DNA from: CAXBCP01 sp963974055
GTDB lineage: Bacteria; Pseudomonadota; Alphaproteobacteria; MPNO01; UBA830
Length of the DNA: 64,000 bases
Assembly (NCBI GenBank): GCA_963974055.1
Contig: CAXBCP010000018.1
Coordinates: 34,743-98,742 of the forward strand
Reading direction: 5' to 3'
The notes beneath the pieces are model-generated. The model had not been told where the DNA came from. It was given only the letters and a program-made list of their open reading frames with translations, and did not search any database. Each line of letters begins with the position of its first letter. Position 1 is the first letter of the stretch. A program made the position numbers and the translations under genes. Shown here one piece after another: positions 15,822 to 24,590 of the stretch.

Positions 15822-17596
15822 ACGGGCGCCGGCATTGCGAAGCCGACCGGTGCCGGGCTTTCGTTTGCGGGCTTGTTCTCGAGTACCCCGAATCCGGCTA
15901 TTTCACGATCCGTATCGATGGCCTGCCACGGCGCGACAAGGTCCGGTTTCCCGAACGCGTAACCCTGCATGTAGTGAACGCCTTCGTTCAGGAGAAGATC
16001 CGCTTCTTCCTCCGTCTCGACGCATTCGGCGACCGTCTCTAGGCCGAACGTTCTCGCGAGGTCGATGAGGGTTCGGATAAACACCAGGTTCTCCGGGTTC
16101 TCGCCGATCTTGCGAACGAAGGACCCGTCGATTTTGACTTTGTTGACCGCGAGCTGTTTCAGGTGCCGGAACGATGTGTAGCCCGCACCGAAATCGTCGA
16201 GGGCGATTTCACACCCTAAATCGCGCAGCGTCGATACGAACCTGCAGCATGCCTCAAGGTCTTCGAGGCCCGCCGTTTCGGTTATTTCGATCACCATCCG
16301 TTCGGCAATGTCGGGCCGTCCCCGCAACATCGCGTCTGCGCTGCGCATCCATGACCGGTCCGTGGTCGTCAGCCCCGAAACGTTGACCGCCATTCTGGCT
16401 TCCGGATACAGCGCGAGTTCCTCTACCGCCCGTTCAAGCACGGTCCGGTCCACGCTGCGGATCATGCCGAGGTCTTCCACCACCGGCATGAACTTTCCGG
16501 CGACGACGACTTCGCCGTCCGGCTGGACGATCCGCAGCAGACATTCGTGAAACTTCGCAACCCGCGTCACGCTGTCGACGATGGGCTGGTAGGCGAAGCG
16601 CAGCCGCTTTTCGCGGAGCGCGCGTTGAACCTGTTCCGCAATCACGATGCAGGATTTGTGATGCTCTTTCTGTTCCGGCGAAAACGTGTATGTCGTCGCG
16701 CAGTCGCGGCCGTTCTTTTTGGCCTGCTGCAGGGCAGCGTCGGCCCGCATCATGACGTCCTGGGCCGTGTTGATCGCCCCCGGGAATGGCACCGCCCCGA
16801 TCGAAACGGTTGCGTAGACCGGTCCCTCCGGGGTGTCGATAGGCGCGTTTCTGATCGCGTCGAGTATCTTGTCGGTTGCCGCATCGATGTCGTCGGTCGG
16901 AAGGTTGCTGAGAATTGCGCCAAACCGGTCGCCGCCGACCCGCCCGATGACATCGCTCGCCCGAAGGCAGCGGTCCAGCCTGTCGCCGATCGCCAGCAAA
17001 ACACTGTCCGCGGCTTCATGCCCGAACGCTTGATTCACCATGGTCAGTTTATCGACACCGACCAGAAGGAAGGCGCCGTTCAGGTCGTATCGCTTTGTGA
17101 AATTGAGCGAATGTTCCAGGGCTTCGCGCAGCCGGGCCCGGTTGAAGTGCCCGGTCAGGGGGTCGAAGTTTGCGAGATGCTCTCGGCGTCCGGCGCGGGA
17201 AATATCCGGGTCCATAAATCTGAGAATGCCGACAACACGGACTGCGTTTCCGCTCTCGTCGAATTCTGCGCTTGCCCGGTCGTGAACCCACGATTCTCCT
17301 TTGCGCGGCAATCGCAGGCGATATTCGCATTCGAACTGGGTTTCGCCGGCGCGCAGGCGTGTGACGAAGTTCGTCCGTGCGGCAAGATCTTCCTGTGCGA
17401 CGAGGGCGTTGAACTGGGGGCCGGAAACGGGCAGCTGTCCATTCGCGATGCCGAACGCCTTCTCGACGTCTCCCGACCACGTTATGGAATCCAGAGCCAA
17501 GTCCCATTCATACGCGACGTCCCCCGCCGCCGACAGCGCGGCGCGCAGACGGGCGAGTTCTTCTCCGTTCGAGACATCGTGTACGGCTTCGTGCAC
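15818..17596 (-). CDS. PAS-GGDEF-EAL cyclic-di-GMP signalling protein
   Basis: A 592-residue soluble protein. A PAS-like sensor spans about residues 20-130, GGDEF about 145-300, EAL about 315-560. The GGDEF signature reads RVGGDRF, losing the Glu of GGDEF, so cyclase activity is doubtful. The EAL domain has ECL for EAL but keeps that Glu and shows EITET, DDFGAGYTS, VKIDGSFV, ECVETEEE and QGYAFGKP, which suggests a working phosphodiesterase. I chose GTG 17596, which has AGGAGGG seven bases upstream, over TTG 17629. No membrane segment. Convergent with phaR. Confidence 0.9.
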   Translation of the reverse strand: MHEAVHDVSNGEELARLRAALSAAGDVAYEWDLALDSITWSGDVEKAFGIANGQLPVSGPQFNALVAQEDLAARTNFVTRLRAGETQFECEYRLRLPRKGESWVHDRASAEFDESGNAVRVVGILRFMDPDISRAGRREHLANFDPLTGHFNRARLREALEHSLNFTKRYDLNGAFLLVGVDKLTMVNQAFGHEAADSVLLAIGDRLDRCLRASDVIGRVGGDRFGAILSNLPTDDIDAATDKILDAIRNAPIDTPEGPVYATVSIGAVPFPGAINTAQDVMMRADAALQQAKKNGRDCATTYTFSPEQKEHHKSCIVIAEQVQRALREKRLRFAYQPIVDSVTRVAKFHECLLRIVQPDGEVVVAGKFMPVVEDLGMIRSVDRTVLERAVEELALYPEARMAVNVSGLTTTDRSWMRSADAMLRGRPDIAERMVIEITETAGLEDLEACCRFVSTLRDLGCEIALDDFGAGYTSFRHLKQLAVNKVKIDGSFVRKIGENPENLVFIRTLIDLARTFGLETVAECVETEEEADLLLNEGVHYMQGYAFGKPDLVAPWQAIDTDREIAGFGVLENKPANESPAPVGFAMPAPV

Positions 17597-17689
17597 CTGG
17601 GACCCTCCTACATGAAGGCAGTTATCCAAAGCTTCCTGCTTGGACTTCGCGTGCAGAATAGGTTCCGATTTGTTTCTAATGCGTTAAAA

Positions 17690-17831
17690 TTCACGGCGCC
17701 AGATATCAATAAAATGCCTAATTATTCAATTTTATTAAAATAAAAGTTAATTAATTAACCTTAATTAATTTTAATGGTGAATTTTATTTTCTGAGAATAT
17801 GGCGAATTTTAGCCGATTATTGCATAATATA
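17690..17831. other. AT-rich intergenic stretch
   Basis: A run much richer in A and T than its surroundings, with repeated TTAATTAA units (about 17745-17775), lying between the EAL gene start and the promoter of the small gene. No gene is seen in it. It may act as an UP element or a binding region for nucleoid proteins; this is inference. Confidence 0.5.
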
Positions 17832-17860
17832 TTGACAAACTGCTGTCTCATGATTATTAA
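17832..17860 (+). promoter_or_regulatory. near-consensus housekeeping promoter
   Basis: TTGACA (17832-17837), a 17-base spacer and TATTAA (17855-17860). Transcription would start near 17867, about 24 bases before the ATG of the small gene. This is the best sigma-70-type match noticed in the window. Confidence 0.65.
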
Positions 17861-17890
17861 CATTGGAGGCAGATTGAAAGGCAATCGTTA

Positions 17891-18232
17891 ATGCGTGTTA
17901 TTTCTTCCCCCGTTTCAGTTGCTTCGTTGCAGCCTGTTTGCGCGCCGGAAGCAGCCGGAAACCGCACGCACCGGGATCAACCGCCGGCGGCGGCGACCCG
18001 GTCGGTTAGGTCGGCGCGGACCGGCGCAGGAGCACGCGTGGACCTGTCGGGCGATTACCATCGGTTCGTTACGGACCAGGGACTGGTCGGCGCGGGTGTA
18101 ACGGCACAAAAAGTTTTTCACGCTGTATACGGCGACCGTCCGGAAACAAGCCTGACGGCAGCCAACCACGCCTATTCGAATTCAGATGCGCTCCGGTTCG
18201 GGGACACGAATCTCAGCCTTCGGGTTGTCTGA
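17891..18232 (+). CDS. small protein of unknown function
   Basis: A 113-residue open frame that I do not recognise. The first 45 residues are rich in Pro, Ala and Arg and look disordered; the rest is more ordered, with VDLSGDYHRFVTDQGLVGAG and a C terminus ending in LRFGDTNLSLRVV. There is no membrane segment or signal peptide. AAAGG lies about nine bases before the ATG. The gene sits between a near-consensus promoter and a strong terminator, so the locus is very probably transcribed on its own. A non-coding RNA at the same place cannot be excluded. Confidence 0.55.
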   Translation: MRVISSPVSVASLQPVCAPEAAGNRTHRDQPPAAATRSVRSARTGAGARVDLSGDYHRFVTDQGLVGAGVTAQKVFHAVYGDRPETSLTAANHAYSNSDALRFGDTNLSLRVV

Positions 18233-18279
18233 TACTTCGCAATCCGATTGGGCGCCGCCTGAATAAGGCGTCAGGTATT

Positions 18280-18310
18280 AAAAAACCCCGGCTGTGCGCC
18301 GGGGTTTTTT
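18280..18310 (+). terminator. rho-independent terminator
   Basis: Perfect 13-pair stem: AAAAAACCCCGGC (18280-18292), loop TGTGC, GCCGGGGTTTTTT (18298-18310), ending in six T. It closes the small transcription unit starting near 17867. Confidence 0.9.
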
Positions 18311-18470
18311 ATGTTCGGTATTTGACTCCTGCGCGAAAAAATCGGATCACGTAATTGATTACAGAATTTCGCCGCAAATTCGGACCTTCCGTATGTCAGG
18401 CCCTGTCTCCGCCGGGAGGCGCGGCGCATCCGGACAGGTTGATGAGTGCGGGCTTGGAAGAGGTACTGGC

Positions 18471-20651
18471 ATGACTGAACGCATCACCGTGGGCAATCTT
18501 CAGGTTGCGAAATCGCTCTATGATTTTATCAACGACGAGGCCCTTCCCGGGACAGAGGTTGTCCAGGACGAATTCTGGAATTCGCTGGACGCCCTGCTTG
18601 CCGACCTCGCCCCGCGAAATCGCGAATTGTTGGCAAAGCGGGATGCGATCCAGGCGCAGATCGATGCCTGGCACCGTGACCGGAAAGGTCAGGACTTCGA
18701 TGCGCCCGCTTATAAGGCTTTCCTCTCCGAGATCGGGTACCTGGTAAAAGAAGGCGGCAGTTTTTCCGTTGATCCGTCGAATGTCGACCCCGAGATTTCG
18801 AAGATCGCCGGCCCCCAGCTTGTCGTTCCGGTGATGAATGCGCGATATGCCCTGAACGCCGCCAATGCGCGCTGGGGCAGTCTTTACGATGCGCTCTACG
18901 GCACCGATGCCATTTCAGAAGACGGCGGCGCGACGCGAGGCGGCGGCTATAACCCGGTGCGCGGTGCCAAGGTCATCGCCTATGCGTGCGGATTCCTTGA
19001 CGATGCCGCGCCGCTCGCCGACGGTAGCCATGCCGATTCCGCCGGGTATGCGATTGACGGCGGCAAACTGAAGGTGACGCTCGCCGGCGGCGCAACGACC
19101 GGACTGAAAGACGATTCCCATCTTGCCGGCTATCTCGGTGAGCCGGGATCGCCGTCGTCCGTCGCCTTCGTCAATAACGGCATCCATTTCGAGATTCGGA
19201 TCGATCGCGACCATCCGATCGGCAAGGATGACCCCGCCGGGGTCGCAGATGTCGCCATGGAATCGGCGATTACGACGATTATGGATTGCGAGGATTCGAT
19301 TGCCGCGGTCGATGCAGAAGACAAGGTTGTCGTCTATCGCAACTGGCTCGGCCTGATGCGGGGCGACCTGACCGAGAGTTTCGACAAGGGCGGCGAGACG
19401 GTTCACCGCAAACTGAACCCCGATCGTATCTATACGGCGCCCGACGGCAATGGCGACCTGACGGTGCCCGGCCGCAGCCTGATGCTGATCCGCAATGTCG
19501 GTCACCTTATGACGATCGATGCGATTCTCGACCGGGACGGCAACGAGATGCCGGAAGGTATTCTCGACGCCGTCTTTACGTCATTGATCGCCAAACACGA
19601 TCTGCTCGGGAACGGCCAGCTTCGCAATTCCCGCGCCGGGTCGATCTATGTCGTTAAGCCCAAAATGCATGGGCCGGAGGAGGTCGCCTTTGCGTCCGAT
19701 ATTTTCGGCCGCGTCGAAAAGATGCTCGGTCTTGAAAGCAATACCATCAAAATGGGTATCATGGACGAGGAACGCCGGACGACGGTGAACCTGAAGGAAT
19801 GCATCCGCGCCGCGAAGGAACGCGTGGTGTTCATCAATACCGGGTTTCTGGACCGCACAGGCGACGAAATGCACACGTCGATGGAGGCCGGCCCGATGAT
19901 CCGCAAGGGCGATATGAAGGCGTCCCCGTGGATCAAGGCCTATGAAGACTGGAATGTCGATATCGGCCTCGAATGCGGCCTGCAGGGCCGGGCCCAGATC
20001 GGCAAGGGCATGTGGGCCATGCCGGATCTGATGGCGGATATGCTGGAACAGAAAATCGGCCACCCGATGGCCGGCGCGAATACCGCGTGGGTGCCGTCGC
20101 CGACGGCGGCGACGCTGCATGCCATGCACTATCACAAGGTCGATGTGTTCGCCCGCCAGAACGAACTGAAATCGCGCGGCCGCGCGAGCCTGGACGATAT
20201 CCTGACGATCCCGGTTGCCGACCGGCCCAACTGGTCGCCGGACGAAATCCAGCAGGAACTCGACAACAACGCCCAGGGTATCCTCGGCTATGTCGTTCGC
20301 TGGGTGGAGCAGGGAATCGGGTGCTCGAAAGTTCCCGACATCAACAATGTCGGGCTGATGGAGGACCGGGCGACCCTGCGTATTTCCAGCCAGCATATCG
20401 CCAACTGGCTGCATCACGGCATCTGCACCGAAGACCGGGTCCGTGAAACGATGGAGCGGATGGCGGCCGTCGTCGACGGTCAGAACGCCGGCGATCCGGC
20501 CTATCGCAACATGGCGCCGGACTTTGCCGACAGTGTTGCCTTCCAGGCGGCCTGCGATCTCGTTTTCAAGGGGCTCGAGCAGCCCAGCGGCTATACAGAG
20601 CCCGTCCTTCACCGCCGCCGTATCGAAGCCAAGGCCAAATACAGCGCCTGA
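18471..20651 (+). CDS. glcB: malate synthase G
   Basis: Condenses glyoxylate with acetyl-CoA to malate. From ATG 18471 the protein has 726 residues, the usual length for the monomeric G isoform. Signatures are MDCEDSIAAVDAEDK, GSIYVVKPKMHGPEEVAF, INTGFLDRTGDEMHTSME, the catalytic Asp in MEDRATLRISSQHIANWL and ANTAWVPSPTAATLH. The open frame extends upstream to 18294 but that part overlaps the terminator and is not conserved. It is followed after 18 bases by the ligase gene and then by the reductase, so the glyoxylate it uses may come from oxalyl-CoA. Confidence 0.97.
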   Translation: MTERITVGNLQVAKSLYDFINDEALPGTEVVQDEFWNSLDALLADLAPRNRELLAKRDAIQAQIDAWHRDRKGQDFDAPAYKAFLSEIGYLVKEGGSFSVDPSNVDPEISKIAGPQLVVPVMNARYALNAANARWGSLYDALYGTDAISEDGGATRGGGYNPVRGAKVIAYACGFLDDAAPLADGSHADSAGYAIDGGKLKVTLAGGATTGLKDDSHLAGYLGEPGSPSSVAFVNNGIHFEIRIDRDHPIGKDDPAGVADVAMESAITTIMDCEDSIAAVDAEDKVVVYRNWLGLMRGDLTESFDKGGETVHRKLNPDRIYTAPDGNGDLTVPGRSLMLIRNVGHLMTIDAILDRDGNEMPEGILDAVFTSLIAKHDLLGNGQLRNSRAGSIYVVKPKMHGPEEVAFASDIFGRVEKMLGLESNTIKMGIMDEERRTTVNLKECIRAAKERVVFINTGFLDRTGDEMHTSMEAGPMIRKGDMKASPWIKAYEDWNVDIGLECGLQGRAQIGKGMWAMPDLMADMLEQKIGHPMAGANTAWVPSPTAATLHAMHYHKVDVFARQNELKSRGRASLDDILTIPVADRPNWSPDEIQQELDNNAQGILGYVVRWVEQGIGCSKVPDINNVGLMEDRATLRISSQHIANWLHHGICTEDRVRETMERMAAVVDGQNAGDPAYRNMAPDFADSVAFQAACDLVFKGLEQPSGYTEPVLHRRRIEAKAKYSA

Positions 20652-20669
20652 ACAAGCAGGAAAACCGAA

Positions 20670-22202
20670 ATGACTGACTTTACGACACTCCGCGACCTCC
20701 TGAATGTCGGCGCCGATGCGGCCCCCGCGATTGGCGCACCGGAACGTCCGGCGCTCGATTATACCGGCCTGCGCACGCTCGCCGATGCGACCGTCGCACG
20801 GCTGAACGAACTTGGCGTGGGGCGCAACGACCGGGTTGCAATCGTGCTGCCCAACAGCGCTGAGATGGCGAGCGCGTTCGTCACCATCGGCTGCGGCGCG
20901 ACAACAGCGCCGTTGAACCCGGCCTATCGCGAAGACGAGTTCGATTTTTATCTCGACGACCTGAACGCAAAGGCGCTTGTGGTCGAAAAGGGTTCGGTTT
21001 CGCCGGCGGTTGCGGTCGCCGCGAAACGGAATATTCCGGTATTGACCCTGGTTGCGGACCCCGCGGGCCCGGCAGGCAGTTTCACGCTGGAAGGCGACGG
21101 TATCGGCGCTGCCGCATCGCATGGCGGCCCGGCGGAGCCCGACGACGTCGCGCTGGTCCTGCACACGTCCGGGACGACGTCCCGGCCCAAGATCGTGCCC
21201 CTGACGCAGCGCAATGTGACGGCATCCGCCCGTCATATCGGGGCATCGCTCAATCTGGTTGCAAGCGACAAATGTCTGAACATTATGCCGCTGTTCCATA
21301 TTCACGGCCTGATCGCCGCCGTCCTGTCGTCGCTCGGCGCGGGCGCCAGCGTGCATTGCGCGCCCGGATTCAACGCGCTGAAGGTCTTCGGCTGGCTCGA
21401 TGAAATCGAGCCGAGCTGGTATACGGCGGTCCCGACCATGCATCAGACGATCCTGTCGCGGGCGGCGCGCAATCCCGAAAGCGTGGCGCGGGCCCGCAAG
21501 AACCTGCGTCTGGTCCGGTCGTCATCGGCGTCCCTGCCGCCGCAGGTGATGCAGGAACTCGAAGAAACCTTCGATGCGCCCGTGGTCGAAGCCTATGGCA
21601 TGACCGAAGCGGCCCATCAGATGGCCTGCAATCCGCTGCCGCCGGCCGCCCGCAAGCCGGGATCGGTCGGCATTGCCGCCGGGCCCGAGGTCGCCATCAT
21701 GTCCGAAACCGACGGTGCGCTTCTGGATGTCGGCGCGACCGGCGAAATCGTGATCCGCGGTCCCAACGTGACCCCCGGTTACGAGAACAATCCCGATGCC
21801 AATGCCACGGCCTTTACCGATGGCTGGTTTCGTACCGGCGACCAGGGTGTGATGGACGACGAAGGCTATATTTCCATCACGGGCCGATTGAAGGAAATCA
21901 TCAACCGGGGCGGCGAAAAAATTTCGCCGCGTGAAGTCGACGAAGTTCTGATGGATCATCCTGCCGTCGCCCAGGCGGTGACGTTCGCCGTGCCCCATGA
22001 CAAGCTGGGCGAAGATGTCGCCGCGGCAATCGTGCTCCGGGAAGGCGCGCAGGCCGAGGAACGCGACGTCCGCGATTTTGTCGCCAAGCAGCTGGCCGAC
22101 TTCAAGGTGCCGCGCAAAATCGTGATCCTGGATGAAATTCCCAAGGGCGCTACCGGGAAGCTCCAGCGGATCGGCCTTGCGGAGAAGCTCGGGCTGGTGT
22201 GA
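20670..22202 (+). CDS. AMP-forming acyl-CoA synthetase, oxalate-CoA ligase-like (AAE3/Pcs60 type)
   Basis: ANL-superfamily enzyme of 510 residues that makes an acyl-CoA from acid, ATP and CoA. Core motifs: LHTSGTTSRPKIVPLTQRN (P-loop), LFHIHGLIAAVLSSLGAG, WYTAVPTMHQTIL, SSSASLPPQVMQELEE, EAYGMTEAAHQM, GWFRTGDQG, INRGGEKISPREVDE and the late catalytic lysine in KGATGKLQR. From memory, these segments closely follow plant AAE3 and yeast Pcs60, which are oxalyl-CoA synthetases. Position between malate synthase and a PanE-like reductase supports oxalate as substrate. Another short dicarboxylate or fatty acid remains possible. Confidence 0.85.
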   Translation: MTDFTTLRDLLNVGADAAPAIGAPERPALDYTGLRTLADATVARLNELGVGRNDRVAIVLPNSAEMASAFVTIGCGATTAPLNPAYREDEFDFYLDDLNAKALVVEKGSVSPAVAVAAKRNIPVLTLVADPAGPAGSFTLEGDGIGAAASHGGPAEPDDVALVLHTSGTTSRPKIVPLTQRNVTASARHIGASLNLVASDKCLNIMPLFHIHGLIAAVLSSLGAGASVHCAPGFNALKVFGWLDEIEPSWYTAVPTMHQTILSRAARNPESVARARKNLRLVRSSSASLPPQVMQELEETFDAPVVEAYGMTEAAHQMACNPLPPAARKPGSVGIAAGPEVAIMSETDGALLDVGATGEIVIRGPNVTPGYENNPDANATAFTDGWFRTGDQGVMDDEGYISITGRLKEIINRGGEKISPREVDEVLMDHPAVAQAVTFAVPHDKLGEDVAAAIVLREGAQAEERDVRDFVAKQLADFKVPRKIVILDEIPKGATGKLQRIGLAEKLGLV

Positions 22203-22221
22203 CCGGCGGAGGAACGACGGG

Positions 22222-23202
22222 ATGAAAATCTGCATCTACGGTGCCGGGGCAATCGGCGGTTATCTGGGCGCGGGACTCGCGCTTAACGGCGCGGACGTGA
22301 CCCTGATCGCGCGCGGACCGCATCTGGCGGCGATGCAGGAAAACGGCCTCAAGCTGATCAAGGACGGTGAAGAACGCGTCGCCAGAGTCACAGCGGTCGA
22401 AGACCCTGCCGAGGCCGGTCCGCAGGATTTCGTCATCGTTACGCTTAAAGCGCATTCCGTGCCGCCGATCGCCGACCGGTTCGCACCCCTGTTCCATGAC
22501 GATACGGCAGTGGTCTGGGGCGTAAACGGTATCCCGTGGTGGTATTTTCACGGACTCGACGGCGATCATACGGACCGACGGATCGAATGCCTCGATCCCG
22601 GCGGGGTGCTGTGGGACAACCTTGGCCCCGACCGCATGATCGGCTGCGCCGTGTACCCGGCTGCCGACGTGCCCGAGCCGGGGGTCATTCGGCATGTCGA
22701 GGGAGACCGGTTTTCTCTGGGCGAGCCGTCCGGCGAAAAGACGGCTCGGATACAGGCCCTGTCGTCGGCGCTGATCGACGCCGGGTTCAAGGCACCCATA
22801 CGGCCGCAGATCCGCAACGAGCTCTGGGTAAAACTTTGGGGAAACCTGTCGTTCAACCCCATCAGCGCGCTTACCCATGCGACACTGGAAACGATCGGGA
22901 CCGATCCCGGCACGCGGGAGATCGCACGTCGCATGATGCTTGAAGGCCAGGCCATCGGCGAGGCGCTCGGTGTGCGGTTTGCGGTGGATGTCGACAAACG
23001 GATCAACGGCGCGGTCGAGGTCGGCGCGCATAAAACATCCATGCTCCAGGATCTGGAGCGCGGCCGGCCGATGGAAATCGACGCCCTTGTGACCGCCGTG
23101 CAGGAAATGGCGCGCATGGTGGGCGTGGATACGCCTTATATCGACGCCGTCCTCGCCCTTGTCTGCCAGCGCGGCCGTGAAGCGGGCTGTTACGACGGCT
23201 AG
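22222..23202 (+). CDS. ketopantoate reductase-family protein, candidate oxalyl-CoA reductase
   Basis: A 326-residue NADPH-dependent 6-phosphogluconate-dehydrogenase-like enzyme. N-terminal GAGAIGGYLGAGLA binds the cofactor; NGIPWWYF, the lysine in TLKAHSVPP and NELWVKLWGNLSFNPISALT are the PanE/ApbA family landmarks. ATG 22222 has GGAGGA ten bases upstream. In Methylobacterium extorquens a PanE paralogue (PanE2) was reported to reduce oxalyl-CoA to glyoxylate. Standing after an oxalate-CoA-ligase-like gene and malate synthase, this copy probably does the same; pantothenate synthesis is the alternative. Confidence 0.85.
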   Translation: MKICIYGAGAIGGYLGAGLALNGADVTLIARGPHLAAMQENGLKLIKDGEERVARVTAVEDPAEAGPQDFVIVTLKAHSVPPIADRFAPLFHDDTAVVWGVNGIPWWYFHGLDGDHTDRRIECLDPGGVLWDNLGPDRMIGCAVYPAADVPEPGVIRHVEGDRFSLGEPSGEKTARIQALSSALIDAGFKAPIRPQIRNELWVKLWGNLSFNPISALTHATLETIGTDPGTREIARRMMLEGQAIGEALGVRFAVDVDKRINGAVEVGAHKTSMLQDLERGRPMEIDALVTAVQEMARMVGVDTPYIDAVLALVCQRGREAGCYDG

Positions 23203-23211
23203 GATTGGGCG

Positions 23212-24516
23212 CTAATTGCTGTTATCGGCGGTCTGTTTCTTGCACACGCTTGTGTCGGGATCGACCGGAATGGCATCCAGACGTTTGAGCCGGGTTCCCG
23301 AATCGTCTTTGACGGCCTCGACCCAGTATAGCCGGGTGAGGAAGGCGCTGTTTGTTTGGTTCAGGCCGAAATCGCCCCTCGGCATGAAACCGGCATAGGA
23401 AACCTTCTTCATCGCGGCAATGAAAGCGGCGCCGTCATGGACCTGTCCGTTGAGTTCGGCAGCCGTCAGCAGTACAGCGAGACCGTTCTCGTATCCCATA
23501 TAGGCATAGGCGTCGGGGTCTTCGCGATGGGCCCTGCGATAGGCCTCGACGAACAGCCGGTTCGCGGGCGTGTCGAGATCGGGCAGGTAACCGGTCAGGA
23601 AATGCGCCCCATCGGCGTGTTTGCCGCGACGATTCAGCGCCCGTGGACCGAACAGCCATTCCGGCCCAATCAGGGCAATGCGGTTTTTGAGCCCGGTGCG
23701 CGAATGCTGATGGACGATCCGTTCCGCATTCCGGCCTTCGAAAAAGGCATAGATTGCCTGCGGACCGTTCTGGGCCGCGCGCGACAGCAGCGCCGACCAG
23801 TCGTATTTCCGCCCGATGGTCGCCCAGGCCTGTTCGACAACTCTGCCGCCGGCTCCGCGATATGCCTTTGAAAACCGCCGTATTAACCGGTATCCGCCCT
23901 TTGAATCCGGCCCGACCGTGACGATGGTTTTGAACTTGCCCGCGATATAGCGGCCGCTGGTCGTCTGATAGGGACCGATATTGAACGATGTCCGTGCGAC
24001 GTGGTCGTGGCATGCCTGCGACATCACGGTTTCGCCGACCGCGCCGGCAATTACGAGGGGCTTTTGAAGCTGCGCCGTATAACGCGCGAGCGTATCGGCC
24101 ATATTTGCGCCGATGATACCGGCATAGACATCGATCGGGTGTTTCCCGGACATAGCGTCGGCGGCCCGCAATGCCCGTGCAGGGCCCTTGCCGGTATTGC
24201 CGAGAACCAGCCTGACCGGCCGCTCGGCGACATAACCGTCGGACATTGCCAGGGCGATTTCCCAGCCGCGGGCGATGCGTTCCGCGGCTTCCCGCTGCGG
24301 GCCCGACCGCGGCAGCATCAGGCCGATCCGAAACGGCGGCGGACCGTCGGGCGCGCCGCTGGCTTCGTCGATTGTCTGTTCGAGCGTCTCCTCCGCGAAA
24401 TCGGCAAGCCGGTCGAGAAATTCGATGGGGCCGGCGCGCGCCGGGACGGCCGGTGCAGTGGCTGCCAGCGGGGCGATCAGGACCGCGATCAGGGCGTATT
24501 GAACGTGACGGCGCAT
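23212..24516 (-). CDS. periplasmic branched-chain-type binding protein
   Basis: A 434-residue exported protein: signal peptide at about residues 1-28 with cleavage near ARA, then an acidic linker, then a Peripla_BP_6 fold (FRIGLMLPRSGPQREAAERI near residue 62, and AYAYMGYENGLAVLLTAAEL late). Members are substrate-binding proteins of ABC importers or sensors. No ABC permease or ATPase gene is adjacent, so it may be an orphan receptor or use a remote transporter. Convergent with the reductase gene, nine bases apart. Ligand unknown. Confidence 0.85.
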   Translation of the reverse strand: MRRHVQYALIAVLIAPLAATAPAVPARAGPIEFLDRLADFAEETLEQTIDEASGAPDGPPPFRIGLMLPRSGPQREAAERIARGWEIALAMSDGYVAERPVRLVLGNTGKGPARALRAADAMSGKHPIDVYAGIIGANMADTLARYTAQLQKPLVIAGAVGETVMSQACHDHVARTSFNIGPYQTTSGRYIAGKFKTIVTVGPDSKGGYRLIRRFSKAYRGAGGRVVEQAWATIGRKYDWSALLSRAAQNGPQAIYAFFEGRNAERIVHQHSRTGLKNRIALIGPEWLFGPRALNRRGKHADGAHFLTGYLPDLDTPANRLFVEAYRRAHREDPDAYAYMGYENGLAVLLTAAELNGQVHDGAAFIAAMKKVSYAGFMPRGDFGLNQTNSAFLTRLYWVEAVKDDSGTRLKRLDAIPVDPDTSVCKKQTADNSN

Positions 24517-24590
24517 AACGGCTTCTCCTGCGTCCTTTGAATACCTTTTGGGTTAACAAACCCTTGCCCGACTGATACCGTCGCGGCCGC

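Noticed and set aside
19581..21443. Long open frame on the reverse strand antisense to malate synthase and the ligase
   Set aside because: It lies opposite strongly conserved coding sequence, reads as His/Arg/Gly-rich low-information protein, and is expected from GC-rich codon bias.
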